Assembly (NCBI RefSeq): GCF_020615385.1
Contig: NZ_JAJAVB010000002.1
Location: 579,636 to 643,635 of the forward strand
DNA: 64,000 nt
Source of the DNA: Jiella soli
GTDB taxonomy: Bacteria > Pseudomonadota > Alphaproteobacteria > Rhizobiales > Rhizobiaceae
Reading direction: 5' to 3'
Positions 56,452 through 64,000 of this stretch are shown piece by piece; position 1 is the stretch's first letter; the number at the start of each line of letters is the position of its first letter. The notes below the pieces were generated by a model. That model saw nothing but the letters and a program-made list of their open reading frames with translations. It did not search any database and was not told the origin of the DNA. The position numbers and the translations under genes are program-made.

Positions 56452-57584
56452 GTTCCCCGTATCCCCATGTCGTTCGACGCAAGCAGCGTCATCGTCGCAT
56501 TTGCGTATCCATCCCTCTCCGGGATGATCATCCTGCCGCCACGTGCCGGCTCTGAAAGGAGCTCGGGTCGTTGGTGGTATCGGCGGCTCCCTCAGGGGAA
56601 GCCGCCTGCTTCATGCATGCCGGTCCGAGCCAATGAGGCCCTCGCTCGACGATGTTTCGGTGTCATCGCCTCTCCGGCATTCGCCGTTCGAGACGATTTG
56701 GCGAACGCAGCCTGATCGGCTCGGCTAGGCGGCCCGGCCGCTGCGGGTGAAGCGGCTGTCCAGATCGTCGCCGCCATCGCCCATGTCGAGGTCGAAGCCG
56801 CCGTCGCTCTTCCTGCCTGCTCCTCTGCCCCCCGACATCGCCGGCGCCGCGGCGCGGATGGCATTCTGCATGTCGGTGACGGCATGGCCGGAGGGCTTCA
56901 CGATCCCCCTCGGGCGCGTGGCCGGTGCTTCCGTGGTCGCAGTCCGGTCGATTCGGAAGTAGGAAATCGCCTGTTGCAGCTGGTCGGCCTGGCTCGCCAG
57001 CTCCTCCGAGGTCGAGGCCATTTCCTCGGCCGCGGAGGTGTTCTGCTGGGTCACCTTGTCGAGCTGCTGGATCGCCGTGTTGATCTGGGCGGCACCGGCG
57101 TTCTGTTCGCGGCTGGCATTGGAGATTTCCGACACGAGTTCGGCCGTGCGCTGGATATCCGGCACCAGCCGGGTCAGCATCTCGCCCGCTTCCTGCGCGG
57201 CCTTCACCGTATCGCCGGAAAGCCCGGAGATCTGCTGCGCCGCCGCCTGGCTGCGCTCGGCGAGCTTGCGCACCTCCGAGGCGACGACCGCAAAGCCACG
57301 CCCGTGTTCGCCGGCCCGCGCCGCCTCGACCGCCGCGTTCAGCGCCAGAAGGTCGGTCTGGCGAGCGATCTCCTGGACGATCAGGATCTTCTCCGCGATC
57401 GTCTCCATCGCCTTGACCGCCTTGCCCACGGCCTCGCCGCTCGCCTGGGCGTCCTGCGCGGACTTGCGGGCGATCGTCTCGGTCTGCTGGGCGTTGTCGG
57501 CGTTCTGCTTGATGTTGGAAGCCATCTCTTCCATCGACGAGGACGCTTCCTCGGTCGAGGAGGCCTGCTCCGTCGCACCCTGGC
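54721..57584 (-). repeat. Direct repeat: nearly identical MCP signalling-domain DNA (54721-55358 and 56947-57584)
   Basis: About 638 bases at a constant offset of 2226 bases are almost identical between the two MCP genes, with no gaps seen. Sequences outside this block (sensors, HAMP, linkers) are unrelated or much more diverged. This pattern suggests gene conversion or a duplicated signalling module. Confidence 0.85.
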
Positions 57585-58833
57585 TCAGCTGTTCGGCCGC
57601 CGCGGACATCTCCTGGCTGCCGGACGAGACATTGCGGGCCGCCCCCGTCACCTCGCTCACGATGACCCTCAGCTTCGCCACCATCGCATTGAGGGCGTCG
57701 ATGAGATCCTTGATCTCGTCGTTCGACTTCACGCTCGCTGTCGCGTCGAGATTACCGTCGGCGACCGACCGGGCAAGGCCGAGGGCGCTGGCGACGGCGC
57801 GGCTGATGTTGAACACGATCCAGGTCGCAGCGGCTGCCGCGATCAGGGTCGAGGCGATCAAGAGGGTAATCAGGAGGTTGCGGGAGAAGGCATAGAGATC
57901 GCCGGCAGCGGCGCTGGCGTCGGCCATCTGCCGCTTGTTGAGATCAATGATGGCGTTGAGGGCTTCGACCGCCTTCTGACGGGCATCGGCGGCCGCGCCA
58001 TTGGCGAGTTCGTAGGCGAAGTAGTCACCCTTCTCGATGGCGATCGTCTCTGCCGACTTGACGACCGGGAGCCATGCGGCGATGCCGTTCGCGAAGGACG
58101 CAAACGCGCTCTTCTCGCTCTCGGGCAGCAGCACGCCGACCGTGTCCATCTGCTGCTGGAGCTCCACCAGCGAAGCATCGAGCGTGGCGACATACTGCTT
58201 CTGCGCGTCGGGATCGCTCATCGTCAGGACGACGTTGCGAAGGTTCAGGGCGGCGTCCTCGACGGTGCTCTCCAAATCCTTCGTGGCCTCGAAGGCCCGG
58301 AACTTGGACGGGTCCGCGGTCGCGACCGCCGCGACGCGCAGGCTGTCGACGATGCCGCGATAGGGCGTAAGCGCCGCCTCGGAGAGCTCGCCTGCCTCTT
58401 CCACCTTCTTCATCGCATTCTTCGACGAGTTCAGGGCGGACAGCTGCTCGACCTTCTGGTGCTGCTCCATGAAGCCGGTCCAGGCGTTCGTGAAGGCTTC
58501 GACGAGCGGCTTGCCGACCTCGCTCGACATGTCGTGCAGTTTCGCGACCTCGCCGCGAAGCGCCGCTTCCTCGGTCTTGATCCGGTCGCCGAACCGTTCG
58601 AATTCGGCGGCAGTGTCGGCGAGGATATGGTTCTTCTCGTCGCGGGCGATGCGCAGGGATCGCGCATTGATCGAGGCTGCAAGCTCGTTGCGGGCCACAT
58701 TGCCGTCGACGATCCCGTCGATCGCCCCGTTGAGCTCGCCGAGATTCTGGATCGCAACGAACATGCTGACGCCGGACAAGGCGACGACGACCGCGAAGGT
58801 CGCCCCCAACTTGGCCTTGAGGGTGAACCTCAT
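56725..58833 (-). CDS. Methyl-accepting chemotaxis protein with long periplasmic sensor
   Basis: A 702-residue MCP. TM1 at about 8-27 is followed by a periplasmic helical sensor of about 280 residues, as in HBM or long 4HB sensors. TM2 is at about 311-335, then one HAMP domain ([20 protein letters not shown]). The signalling domain has the canonical tip ([20 protein letters not shown]). It ends in [11 protein letters not shown], as in the downstream MCP. The ATG overlaps the cheW stop (ATGA). Ligand unknown. Confidence 0.93.
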   Translation of the reverse strand: MRFTLKAKLGATFAVVVALSGVSMFVAIQNLGELNGAIDGIVDGNVARNELAASINARSLRIARDEKNHILADTAAEFERFGDRIKTEEAALRGEVAKLHDMSSEVGKPLVEAFTNAWTGFMEQHQKVEQLSALNSSKNAMKKVEEAGELSEAALTPYRGIVDSLRVAAVATADPSKFRAFEATKDLESTVEDAALNLRNVVLTMSDPDAQKQYVATLDASLVELQQQMDTVGVLLPESEKSAFASFANGIAAWLPVVKSAETIAIEKGDYFAYELANGAAADARQKAVEALNAIIDLNKRQMADASAAAGDLYAFSRNLLITLLIASTLIAAAAATWIVFNISRAVASALGLARSVADGNLDATASVKSNDEIKDLIDALNAMVAKLRVIVSEVTGAARNVSSGSQEMSAAAEQLSQGATEQASSTEEASSSMEEMASNIKQNADNAQQTETIARKSAQDAQASGEAVGKAVKAMETIAEKILIVQEIARQTDLLALNAAVEAARAGEHGRGFAVVASEVRKLAERSQAAAQQISGLSGDTVKAAQEAGEMLTRLVPDIQRTAELVSEISNASREQNAGAAQINTAIQQLDKVTQQNTSAAEEMASTSEELASQADQLQQAISYFRIDRTATTEAPATRPRGIVKPSGHAVTDMQNAIRAAAPAMSGGRGAGRKSDGGFDLDMGDGGDDLDSRFTRSGRAA

Positions 58834-59330
58834 CGATCGGTCCTTTCATTTGCTGCAAGGGCCGAGTTTCTGTCGCTCTCTGCCCTGATGATACGGTTCA
58901 TGTCCGGGATGATGACGAAGTCGTCGTCACGCCGGCCGATGCCGCGCACGAATTCCGCCGGCCAGCGCATGCCGACCCTGGGGGCCTCCTCGATCGAGGC
59001 CGCGGCGATATCGGTGACTTCGTAGACCTTGTCGGCGAGGATGCCGGCGACCAGCGGCTCGCCGTCGAGATCGATCTCCATGACGACGATCCTCGTGTCG
59101 GCGTCCGGCGGCGGCCGGTCCATCCCGAAGCTGACTCTGAGGTCGGCGAGCGGCACCACGCTGCCGCGCACGTTGATGAGGCCGCCGACGAAGTCGCCGG
59201 CATTCGGCACGCGCGTGATCGGAACCGGGTCGAGGATCTCGCGGACATTCGTCGCTTCCAGCGCGAACATCTCGTCCTGAAGCCGGATGGTCAGGGCGTT
59301 CATGGCGCCACTCTCCTGCCGCGTGCTCAT
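58830..59330 (-). CDS. cheW: Chemotaxis coupling protein CheW, first copy
   Basis: A 166-residue CheW-domain protein. [40 protein letters not shown] and [15 protein letters not shown] form the fold. ATG 59330 overlaps the cheA stop (ATGA), and GGGAG is 6 bases upstream. An alternative ATG at 59303 has AGGAG 9 bases upstream and would drop 9 residues. It couples CheA to receptors and is itself overlapped by the MCP at its 3' end. Confidence 0.93.
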   Translation of the reverse strand: MSTRQESGAMNALTIRLQDEMFALEATNVREILDPVPITRVPNAGDFVGGLINVRGSVVPLADLRVSFGMDRPPPDADTRIVVMEIDLDGEPLVAGILADKVYEVTDIAAASIEEAPRVGMRWPAEFVRGIGRRDDDFVIIPDMNRIIRAESDRNSALAANERTDR

Positions 59331-61411
59331 GCTGCTCTCCCGAGGGTTTCGGCGCGCCGCCGCTCTTCCTGCCTCTGGCCGAAAGCGACGAGGTTCATCA
59401 CGTCGAGAATGAGGGCGACGGTGCCGTCACCGAGGATCGTGGCGCCGGAGAAGGTCTTCAGCCCGGAGTGCAGCCGCGAGAGCTGCTTGATCACGGTCTG
59501 GTTGTTGCCAATGATCTGATCGACGACGAGGCCGACGCGCGTGGTGTCGGACGCCACCACCACGACCTTCTGGAACGGGTCGGGCTCGCCCTCAGTGCGG
59601 AACAGCTCGCGAAGCTTGAGGAACGGGACGAGCTCGCCACGCAGGTTGAGGAAGCTGCGCCCGCGCGCATCGCGATCGACGCCCGCCGGCAGTTCGAGGC
59701 ATTCCTCGACGGCTGCGAGCGGGATCGTGTAGCGATCCTCCCCGACGCGCACGAGCAGGCCATCGATGATGGCGAGCGTGAGCGGCAGCCTGAGCGTCAC
59801 CGTGGTCCCGCTGCCGGGTACGGTGTCGACGTCGATGGAGCCGCGCAAGCCGTCGATCGTGCGCTTGACGACGTCCATTCCGACCCCGCGGCCGGAGAGC
59901 GCCGTTACTTGCGAGGCGGTCGAGAAGCCCGGCTGGAAGATCATGCGGTTGAGTTCGCCGTCGGAGATCGGCTGCCCTGGCGCGAGGAGGCCCGCCTCCT
60001 CCGCCCGGCGGCGGATGCGCTCGCCGTTCAACCCGGCCCCGTCGTCGGAGACGGCGATGGCGACTTCCGCGCCGCGATGGCTGGCGGACAGGCGCAGCGT
60101 GCCGGTCGCGGACTTGCCGGTTTCGGCGCGCCGGTCGGGAGCCTCCAGACCGTGATCGACCGAATTGCGGATGAGGTGGACCAGCGGATCGGCAAGCTGC
60201 TCGATCACCGTCTTGTCCAGTTCGGTGTCCTCGCCCTCGGCGACGAAGCTGATCGGCTTGCCGAGTTCCTCCGAAAGGTCGTGGACGAGCCGGCGGAAGC
60301 GCCCGAACAGCGAGCCGATCGGCACCATGCGCGTGCCCATGGTCGTGTCCCGAAGGCTCGCCGTCAGCCGCTCGATCTCCTCGGCCACGTTGACGAGCGC
60401 GGGATCGTGGATCGTTTCGGCGAGCTGGGAGAGCCGGGCCTGGGCGATCACAAGCTCGCCGACCCGGTCCATCAGCTCGTCGAGCCGCTCGGCCGGAACG
60501 CGCAGCGTCGCGTGGCGCTCGCTCTTGGCCGGCGGAGACTTTTCCGCGGGTCCGGCGGGCGCGTTGGCGGCGGCCGGCTTCGCCCCGGTCTCGGGCGCTG
60601 GCGCAGCGGCAGCGCCCTCCCCTGCTCCGCCGGGCTGGCGGTGGGCCTCCCGATCGTCGCCGGCAACGGAGATCTCCGCGGACGCCTCGGTTGCCAGCGG
60701 CTCGATGGAAAGCTCCATGTCGTCGCGCACGAAGAGAAAGACGTCGTCCACCGCCTCCTGAGACACGTCGGCCTTCAGAGTCACGTCCCAGGCGAGATAG
60801 CACTGCTGCGGCTCGATCCGGTCGAGCGGCGGGACGTCGTCGGCATTCGCGAAGAGTTCGCACGGGCCGAGGCTCCGCAACTCGTCGAGGAGCAGGAGGG
60901 GATTGGTGCCGAGCGTCAGGGCGTCGGCGGGAAGGCGAAACCGAACGTGCCAGCCGGCCGAAGCGGCGGGAGGGGCTTCTGCCACATGATCCGCCTGGGC
61001 CGCTTCGGCGGGCTGCGGCGCCGGCGCGGCGGCCGTGCCTTCGCCGCTGACCGCGACCTTGAGGGCGGCGAGGATCGCCGCGCCGCGCGCCGGGTCGACA
61101 TCGGGGTCGTCGATCAGCTGGGAAACATGGTCGCGCGCATCGAGCGCAGCGGCGATCAGCTTCCGGTCGGCCCTGGCCTCACCCTTGCGGACGCGGTCGA
61201 AGGCTGTCTCGAACTCGTGGATGAATTCGGAGACGGCGGTGAAGCCGAACATCGCTCCCGAGCCCTTCAGCGTGTGCAGGGCGCGGAAAGCGAGGCCGAC
61301 GATCTCGATGTCGTCGGGCCGCTTCTCGAGGTCGAGAAGGGCCTGTTCCAGCGTCTCGATGAGATCGCCGGCTTCCTGGCGGAAGACCTCTGCAGGATCG
61401 ATATTGCTCAT
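59327..61411 (-). CDS. cheA: Chemotaxis histidine kinase CheA
   Basis: A 694-residue CheA. The HPt domain (about 1-105) carries the phosphorylated His46 in FRALHTLKGSG. A Pro/Ala linker and a response-regulator-binding-like domain (about 150-265) follow, then another linker with low complexity. The dimerisation helices (LDELMDRVGELVIAQARLSQ) are at about 320-390, the kinase domain with N-box LIRNSVDHGLE and G boxes DDGAGL and GRGVGMDVVK at about 400-545, and the CheW-like domain is C-terminal. It overlaps cheY and cheW by 4 bases at its two ends. Confidence 0.96.
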   Translation of the reverse strand: MSNIDPAEVFRQEAGDLIETLEQALLDLEKRPDDIEIVGLAFRALHTLKGSGAMFGFTAVSEFIHEFETAFDRVRKGEARADRKLIAAALDARDHVSQLIDDPDVDPARGAAILAALKVAVSGEGTAAAPAPQPAEAAQADHVAEAPPAASAGWHVRFRLPADALTLGTNPLLLLDELRSLGPCELFANADDVPPLDRIEPQQCYLAWDVTLKADVSQEAVDDVFLFVRDDMELSIEPLATEASAEISVAGDDREAHRQPGGAGEGAAAAPAPETGAKPAAANAPAGPAEKSPPAKSERHATLRVPAERLDELMDRVGELVIAQARLSQLAETIHDPALVNVAEEIERLTASLRDTTMGTRMVPIGSLFGRFRRLVHDLSEELGKPISFVAEGEDTELDKTVIEQLADPLVHLIRNSVDHGLEAPDRRAETGKSATGTLRLSASHRGAEVAIAVSDDGAGLNGERIRRRAEEAGLLAPGQPISDGELNRMIFQPGFSTASQVTALSGRGVGMDVVKRTIDGLRGSIDVDTVPGSGTTVTLRLPLTLAIIDGLLVRVGEDRYTIPLAAVEECLELPAGVDRDARGRSFLNLRGELVPFLKLRELFRTEGEPDPFQKVVVVASDTTRVGLVVDQIIGNNQTVIKQLSRLHSGLKTFSGATILGDGTVALILDVMNLVAFGQRQEERRRAETLGRAA

Positions 61412-61776
61412 GCTCCGGCGACCTTGCGCACGATCGCCAGGAGCTGGTCCGGCTTGAAGGGCTTCACCATCCAGCCGGTGGCTCCGGCCTGCTTGGCCTG
61501 CGCCTTGAGGCCTTCGTCCGATTCGGTCGTCAGGAAGACGATGGGCACGCCGTTGCTCGCCGGCGTCGCGCGATAGGCGCGGATGAAGGAGAGCCCATCC
61601 ATGCCGGGCATGTTGAGGTCGGTTATCACCGCATCGACACGGCTTGCGGTGGCCTTCTGCAAGGCTTCCCGTCCGTCGGACGCCTCGACGACGTCGTAGC
61701 CGGCCTGCTTGAGGGTCATGCCGACCATCTGCCGAACCGACGCAGAGTCGTCGACCATCAGGATCGTCTTGCTCAT
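61408..61776 (-). CDS. cheY: Response regulator CheY
   Basis: A 122-residue single receiver domain. The acidic pocket MVDDSASVR, phospho-acceptor Asp in VITDLNMPGMDG, Thr in FLTTES and Lys in MVKPFK are all present. Phosphorylated by CheA, it would bind the flagellar switch or act as a phosphate sink. Its stop overlaps the cheA ATG (ATGA). It is 122 bases downstream of the STAS gene. GGAGCAATCCC precedes the ATG at 61776. Confidence 0.95.
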   Translation of the reverse strand: MSKTILMVDDSASVRQMVGMTLKQAGYDVVEASDGREALQKATASRVDAVITDLNMPGMDGLSFIRAYRATPASNGVPIVFLTTESDEGLKAQAKQAGATGWMVKPFKPDQLLAIVRKVAGA

Positions 61777-61898
61777 GGGATTGCTCCGAAGCTGAAGAGT
61801 TTGGAGTATTGCGACTTGGAAGACCGATCGGCCGGAAGAGAGTCGCGAATGACGAAGCGGCGGACGTCCGACATGGCCGGCCGCCCGGAAAGAAGCGG

Positions 61899-62228
61899 CT
61901 ATCGATGGAGCGGAGCGAGGACGTCCTGAAGTGCGGACCCGAGCCCGGCCCTGTCGATCGCACGATGCAAGACATCGCCCTCTTCCACGGTGATGGACAG
62001 GGTCCGTCCTTTGGCAGCGGCCGACTTGCGGGCCGAGACCAGGAGTTGAAGAACCGAGATATCCGCTGAGGTCAGACCGCGTGCGTCGATCCGGATGTCG
62101 CCGTCGGCGAGCGTCTGAAGCGCCGAGGCCATCTCGCCGACATTGCGGATGCCGCACTCGCCGACAAGATCAAAATTATGATTTACGATGGATGTACCAT
62201 CTTGATCGACATCAATCGGCAGATTCAT
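61899..62228 (-). CDS. STAS-domain protein at the head of the che operon
   Basis: A 109-residue single-domain STAS protein. DIRIDARGLTSADISVLQLL is the central conserved loop, with a serine at the usual phosphorylation position of anti-anti-sigma-type domains. A C-terminal helix follows. Small STAS proteins occupy the first position of che operons in many Rhizobiales, with an unclear role. I use ATG 62228; ATGs at 62246 and 62288 are in frame but extend it with sequence unlike the family. Confidence 0.8.
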   Translation of the reverse strand: MNLPIDVDQDGTSIVNHNFDLVGECGIRNVGEMASALQTLADGDIRIDARGLTSADISVLQLLVSARKSAAAKGRTLSITVEEGDVLHRAIDRAGLGSALQDVLAPLHR

Positions 62229-62615
62229 AGCACTCGCCCCGTCCATGTGCCGCGAATATGTGGCTCGATCTCTTAAAAAAGGTTCCATGCTCTAAAACCC
62301 TGCCGTGCATCTAAGTTAACGCGCCGCTAAGAATGCTTTCTTGAGAAGATTTGGCCATTGCGGCCCTGGACCGCGTGCGACCGGCAGGTCTCTTCCGGCG
62401 AGGCCAGAAGGATCGATGGCGGTGAACTTCGAGCACCGGTCGTGACGGGCGCGTCGCGCGATCGACCGCGAACCGAACGGCGGAAGGAACTGGCGATGTG
62501 TCGCTAAGGGCGGGGGGACCGCAGGGCCGGCCCGTCCGGTCGCTCCGCCCGCACACGCGTCCACAAGCGGGACCGGAAGACAGGCGAGGCCGCGACAGGA
62601 AAGCGGCGGCGAAGA
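62229..62615. other. Intergenic region upstream of the che operon
   Basis: No gene is seen in this 387-base gap. The part next to the STAS gene (62229-62345) is AT-rich and holds the CtrA-like site at 62316. The rest, up to the HD-GYP gene end, is GC-rich without recognised signals. Confidence 0.6.
62316..62330. promoter_or_regulatory. CtrA-like site in front of the che operon
   Basis: TTAA-cgcgccg-CTAA matches the CtrA full-site consensus TTAA-N7-TTAA with one change. It is 88 bases upstream of the STAS start in an AT-rich promoter region. CtrA controls motility and chemotaxis genes in alphaproteobacteria. Binding is inferred. Confidence 0.5.
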
Positions 62616-63668
62616 TTACGGCGGTGTCGCCGCGGCCTCTTCCCCTGCGGCCTCCATTAGAGAGCAGATGCGCGACCAGCAGGCGACGAATGCCTCGACA
62701 CAGGCGGGATCGAAATGGCTGCCGCTCAGGGAGACGATCTCGGAGAAGGCTTTCTCGATCGGCCAGGCGGGCTTGTACGGCCGCTTGGAGCAGAGCGCGT
62801 CGAAGACGTCGGCGATCGCGACGATCCGCCCCTCGACCGGGATCTCATCGCCTGACAGGCCAGCCGGATAGCCGGTGCCATCCCACTTCTCGTGATGCGT
62901 TCTCGCGATCGCGCCGGCCACGCGCACCACCTCGGTCGAGGCATCGGCAAGGATTTCGGCACCGAACTCGACATGGCGGCGCATCAGCGCCATTTCCTCA
63001 GGCGTCAACCGCCCCGGCTTCTGCAAGATCGCGTCGGAAATGCCGATCTTGCCGATATCGTGCAGCGGCGCTGCGAGATAGATGATCCGGGCACTCTCGG
63101 GGCCGAGCCTCAGCTGTTCGGCGATCATGCGGCAGATCTCGGCAACCCGCGAGACGTGGTCGCCCGTCGTGCCGTCACGATATTCGACGGCCCGCGCCAA
63201 TCGCCAGATGATCTCCTCCTCCCGGGCAACCAGCCTTGCCGTCGCGGCCTCGACTTCGGCCGACAGCTGGCGGGCGCGATCTGCAAGGTCGATCTGGGCC
63301 TGCCGGAGCGCGAGGAGGTTCTTCACCCGCGCCTGCAGTTCGACCCAGTCGCAGGGCTTGTTCAGAAAGTCGGTCGCGCCGGCCTGGATGGCCTCGCGCT
63401 TCACGTCCTTGCTGATCGTCGAGGCGATCATGATCATCGGAACCAGCCTGTAGGGCGCGAGGCCCCGCAGCGTCTTCAGCACCTCGATCCCGTCGAGCTT
63501 GGGCATGATGTAGTCGACGAGGACGAGGTCGAACTGTTCGCGTTGGCACTCCGTCAGCGCGACCTCCGGATCGAGGCAGATCGCCGAGGAGATTCCGGGA
63601 ATTTCATCGATGCTGTTCGCGATGGCGGCAGCGCTCGATCTGCTGTCGTCGATGACCATCACGCGCAT
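62616..63668 (-). CDS. Two-component response regulator with HD-GYP phosphodiesterase domain
   Basis: A 350-residue protein. The receiver domain (about 1-120) has MVIDDSRSS and phospho-acceptor Asp in LVLVDYIMPKLDG. A coiled-coil linker (about 125-165) leads to the HD-GYP domain (about 165-335), with the HD pair in APLHDIGKIGI and HHEKWDGTGYP, including an intact GYP. The enzyme class hydrolyses cyclic di-GMP, so phosphorylation probably changes c-di-GMP levels and hence motility or attachment. Start at ATG 63668, directly before the receiver; ATG 63683 with a GGAG 4 bases upstream is an alternative. Confidence 0.9.
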   Translation of the reverse strand: MRVMVIDDSRSSAAAIANSIDEIPGISSAICLDPEVALTECQREQFDLVLVDYIMPKLDGIEVLKTLRGLAPYRLVPMIMIASTISKDVKREAIQAGATDFLNKPCDWVELQARVKNLLALRQAQIDLADRARQLSAEVEAATARLVAREEEIIWRLARAVEYRDGTTGDHVSRVAEICRMIAEQLRLGPESARIIYLAAPLHDIGKIGISDAILQKPGRLTPEEMALMRRHVEFGAEILADASTEVVRVAGAIARTHHEKWDGTGYPAGLSGDEIPVEGRIVAIADVFDALCSKRPYKPAWPIEKAFSEIVSLSGSHFDPACVEAFVACWSRICSLMEAAGEEAAATPP

Positions 63669-63825
63669 GCAAACAAACCCCATGCAACTCCAGGAGAACA
63701 AGCTCCCGAATACATCCATCGGATTAAGCAAGGATTGCAATTCATGCGCGAGTGGCCTGCGCCGGGTCGGACGGCGTCTACGGCACGGCGCGACGATCGC
63801 TCGCAGGCAGAGACGCCCTTGTCCC

Positions 63826-64000
63826 TCAGGCTCCGAGGATCGCGAGGGACCGGCGAAAGCGTTCGGCCCTCGTCATTCGCCATTTGGCGGATGTTGCCGC
63901 CATATCAGGGCGCGCATTGCTGCGGATTTCGATCTGGCCGGCAGGGCCGCGCAGTGCGTGGCTTTCGGGAAGAAACACGACGGCGGCGGTCGTCTCGGAC
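63826..64000 (-). CDS. C-terminal part of an unrecognised protein (truncated by window end)
   Basis: A minus-strand frame is open from the window edge to a TGA at 63826-63828 (58 codons). It has high third-position GC like its neighbours and a plausible end (RMTRAERFRRSLAILGA). I do not recognise the family. It lies 157 bases upstream of the HD-GYP gene on the same strand. Confidence 0.4.
   Translation of the reverse strand, partial: SETTAAVVFLPESHALRGPAGQIEIRSNARPDMAATSAKWRMTRAERFRRSLAILGA

Noticed and set aside
62202..62215. TTGATcgacATCAA, a perfect FNR-like palindrome
   Set aside because: It lies inside the first codons of the STAS gene (Ile-Asp-Val-Asp-Gln), downstream of the start, where an activator site would not work. 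Probably chance from coding sequence.

Overview
The window is GC-rich DNA from an alphaproteobacterium, most likely a Hyphomicrobiales (Rhizobiales) member. The evidence is the Ehu-type ectoine ABC importer with EnuR, FixK/FNR-like boxes (TTGAY-N4-RTCAA), a near-consensus CtrA box in front of a chemotaxis operon, and the codon bias. The family cannot be fixed from sequence alone. No tRNA, rRNA, CRISPR array, phage or insertion sequence is visible. Most neighbouring genes overlap by ATGA or TGATG, as expected of native operons.

Layout. (1) 1-657: 5' part of an M32 carboxypeptidase, cut by the window edge. (2) 1177-5924: a GntR/FCD regulator followed by a tandem duplicated P450 plus [2Fe-2S] ferredoxin cassette and an NTF2/SnoaL-like protein; substrate unknown. 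(3) 6043-19530: a complete ectoine/5-hydroxyectoine uptake and degradation island. doeD, doeC and an asnC-type regulator run on the minus strand, and enuR-ehuABCD-eutABC-doeA-doeB on the plus strand. EutABC convert hydroxyectoine to ectoine, DoeA/DoeB open and deacetylate it to diaminobutyrate, and DoeD/DoeC take that to aspartate. A palindromic repeat element sits between ehuB and ehuC. (4) 19571-26774: two small c-type cytochromes, a host-attachment family protein, thioredoxin 2, acetate kinase, phosphoketolase and a kinase-like two-domain protein. Three FixK/FNR-like boxes lie at the right distances, so this looks like a low-oxygen regulon.

(5) 27014-32433: an overlapping pair, a 1197-residue FecR-TPR-outer-membrane-barrel fusion and a CHASE2 adenylate/guanylate cyclase; the best candidate for an undescribed envelope-to-cyclic-nucleotide system. 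(6) 32597-39822: a peptide-type ABC importer (Tat-exported binding protein, two permeases, fused double ATPase) overlapping a RocB-like M20 hydrolase. (7) 39875-41743: a PhnD-like protein without signal peptide and a membrane fatty-acid desaturase. (8) 42151-50008: a LysR regulator divergent from a Rieske oxygenase, a cystathionine-gamma-synthase-family PLP enzyme, a two-subunit opine/HcnBC-like flavoenzyme and a monomeric sarcosine-oxidase-like enzyme; probably an operon for an N-methylated amino compound, substrate unknown.

(9) 50016-62228: a chemotaxis operon read on the minus strand: STAS, cheY, cheA, cheW, two MCPs with almost identical signalling modules, a second cheW, cheR, cheB, and a soluble protein with two degenerate MCP-like hairpins. 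(10) 62616-63668: a receiver/HD-GYP phosphodiesterase, followed at the window end by the C-terminus of an unrecognised minus-strand protein.
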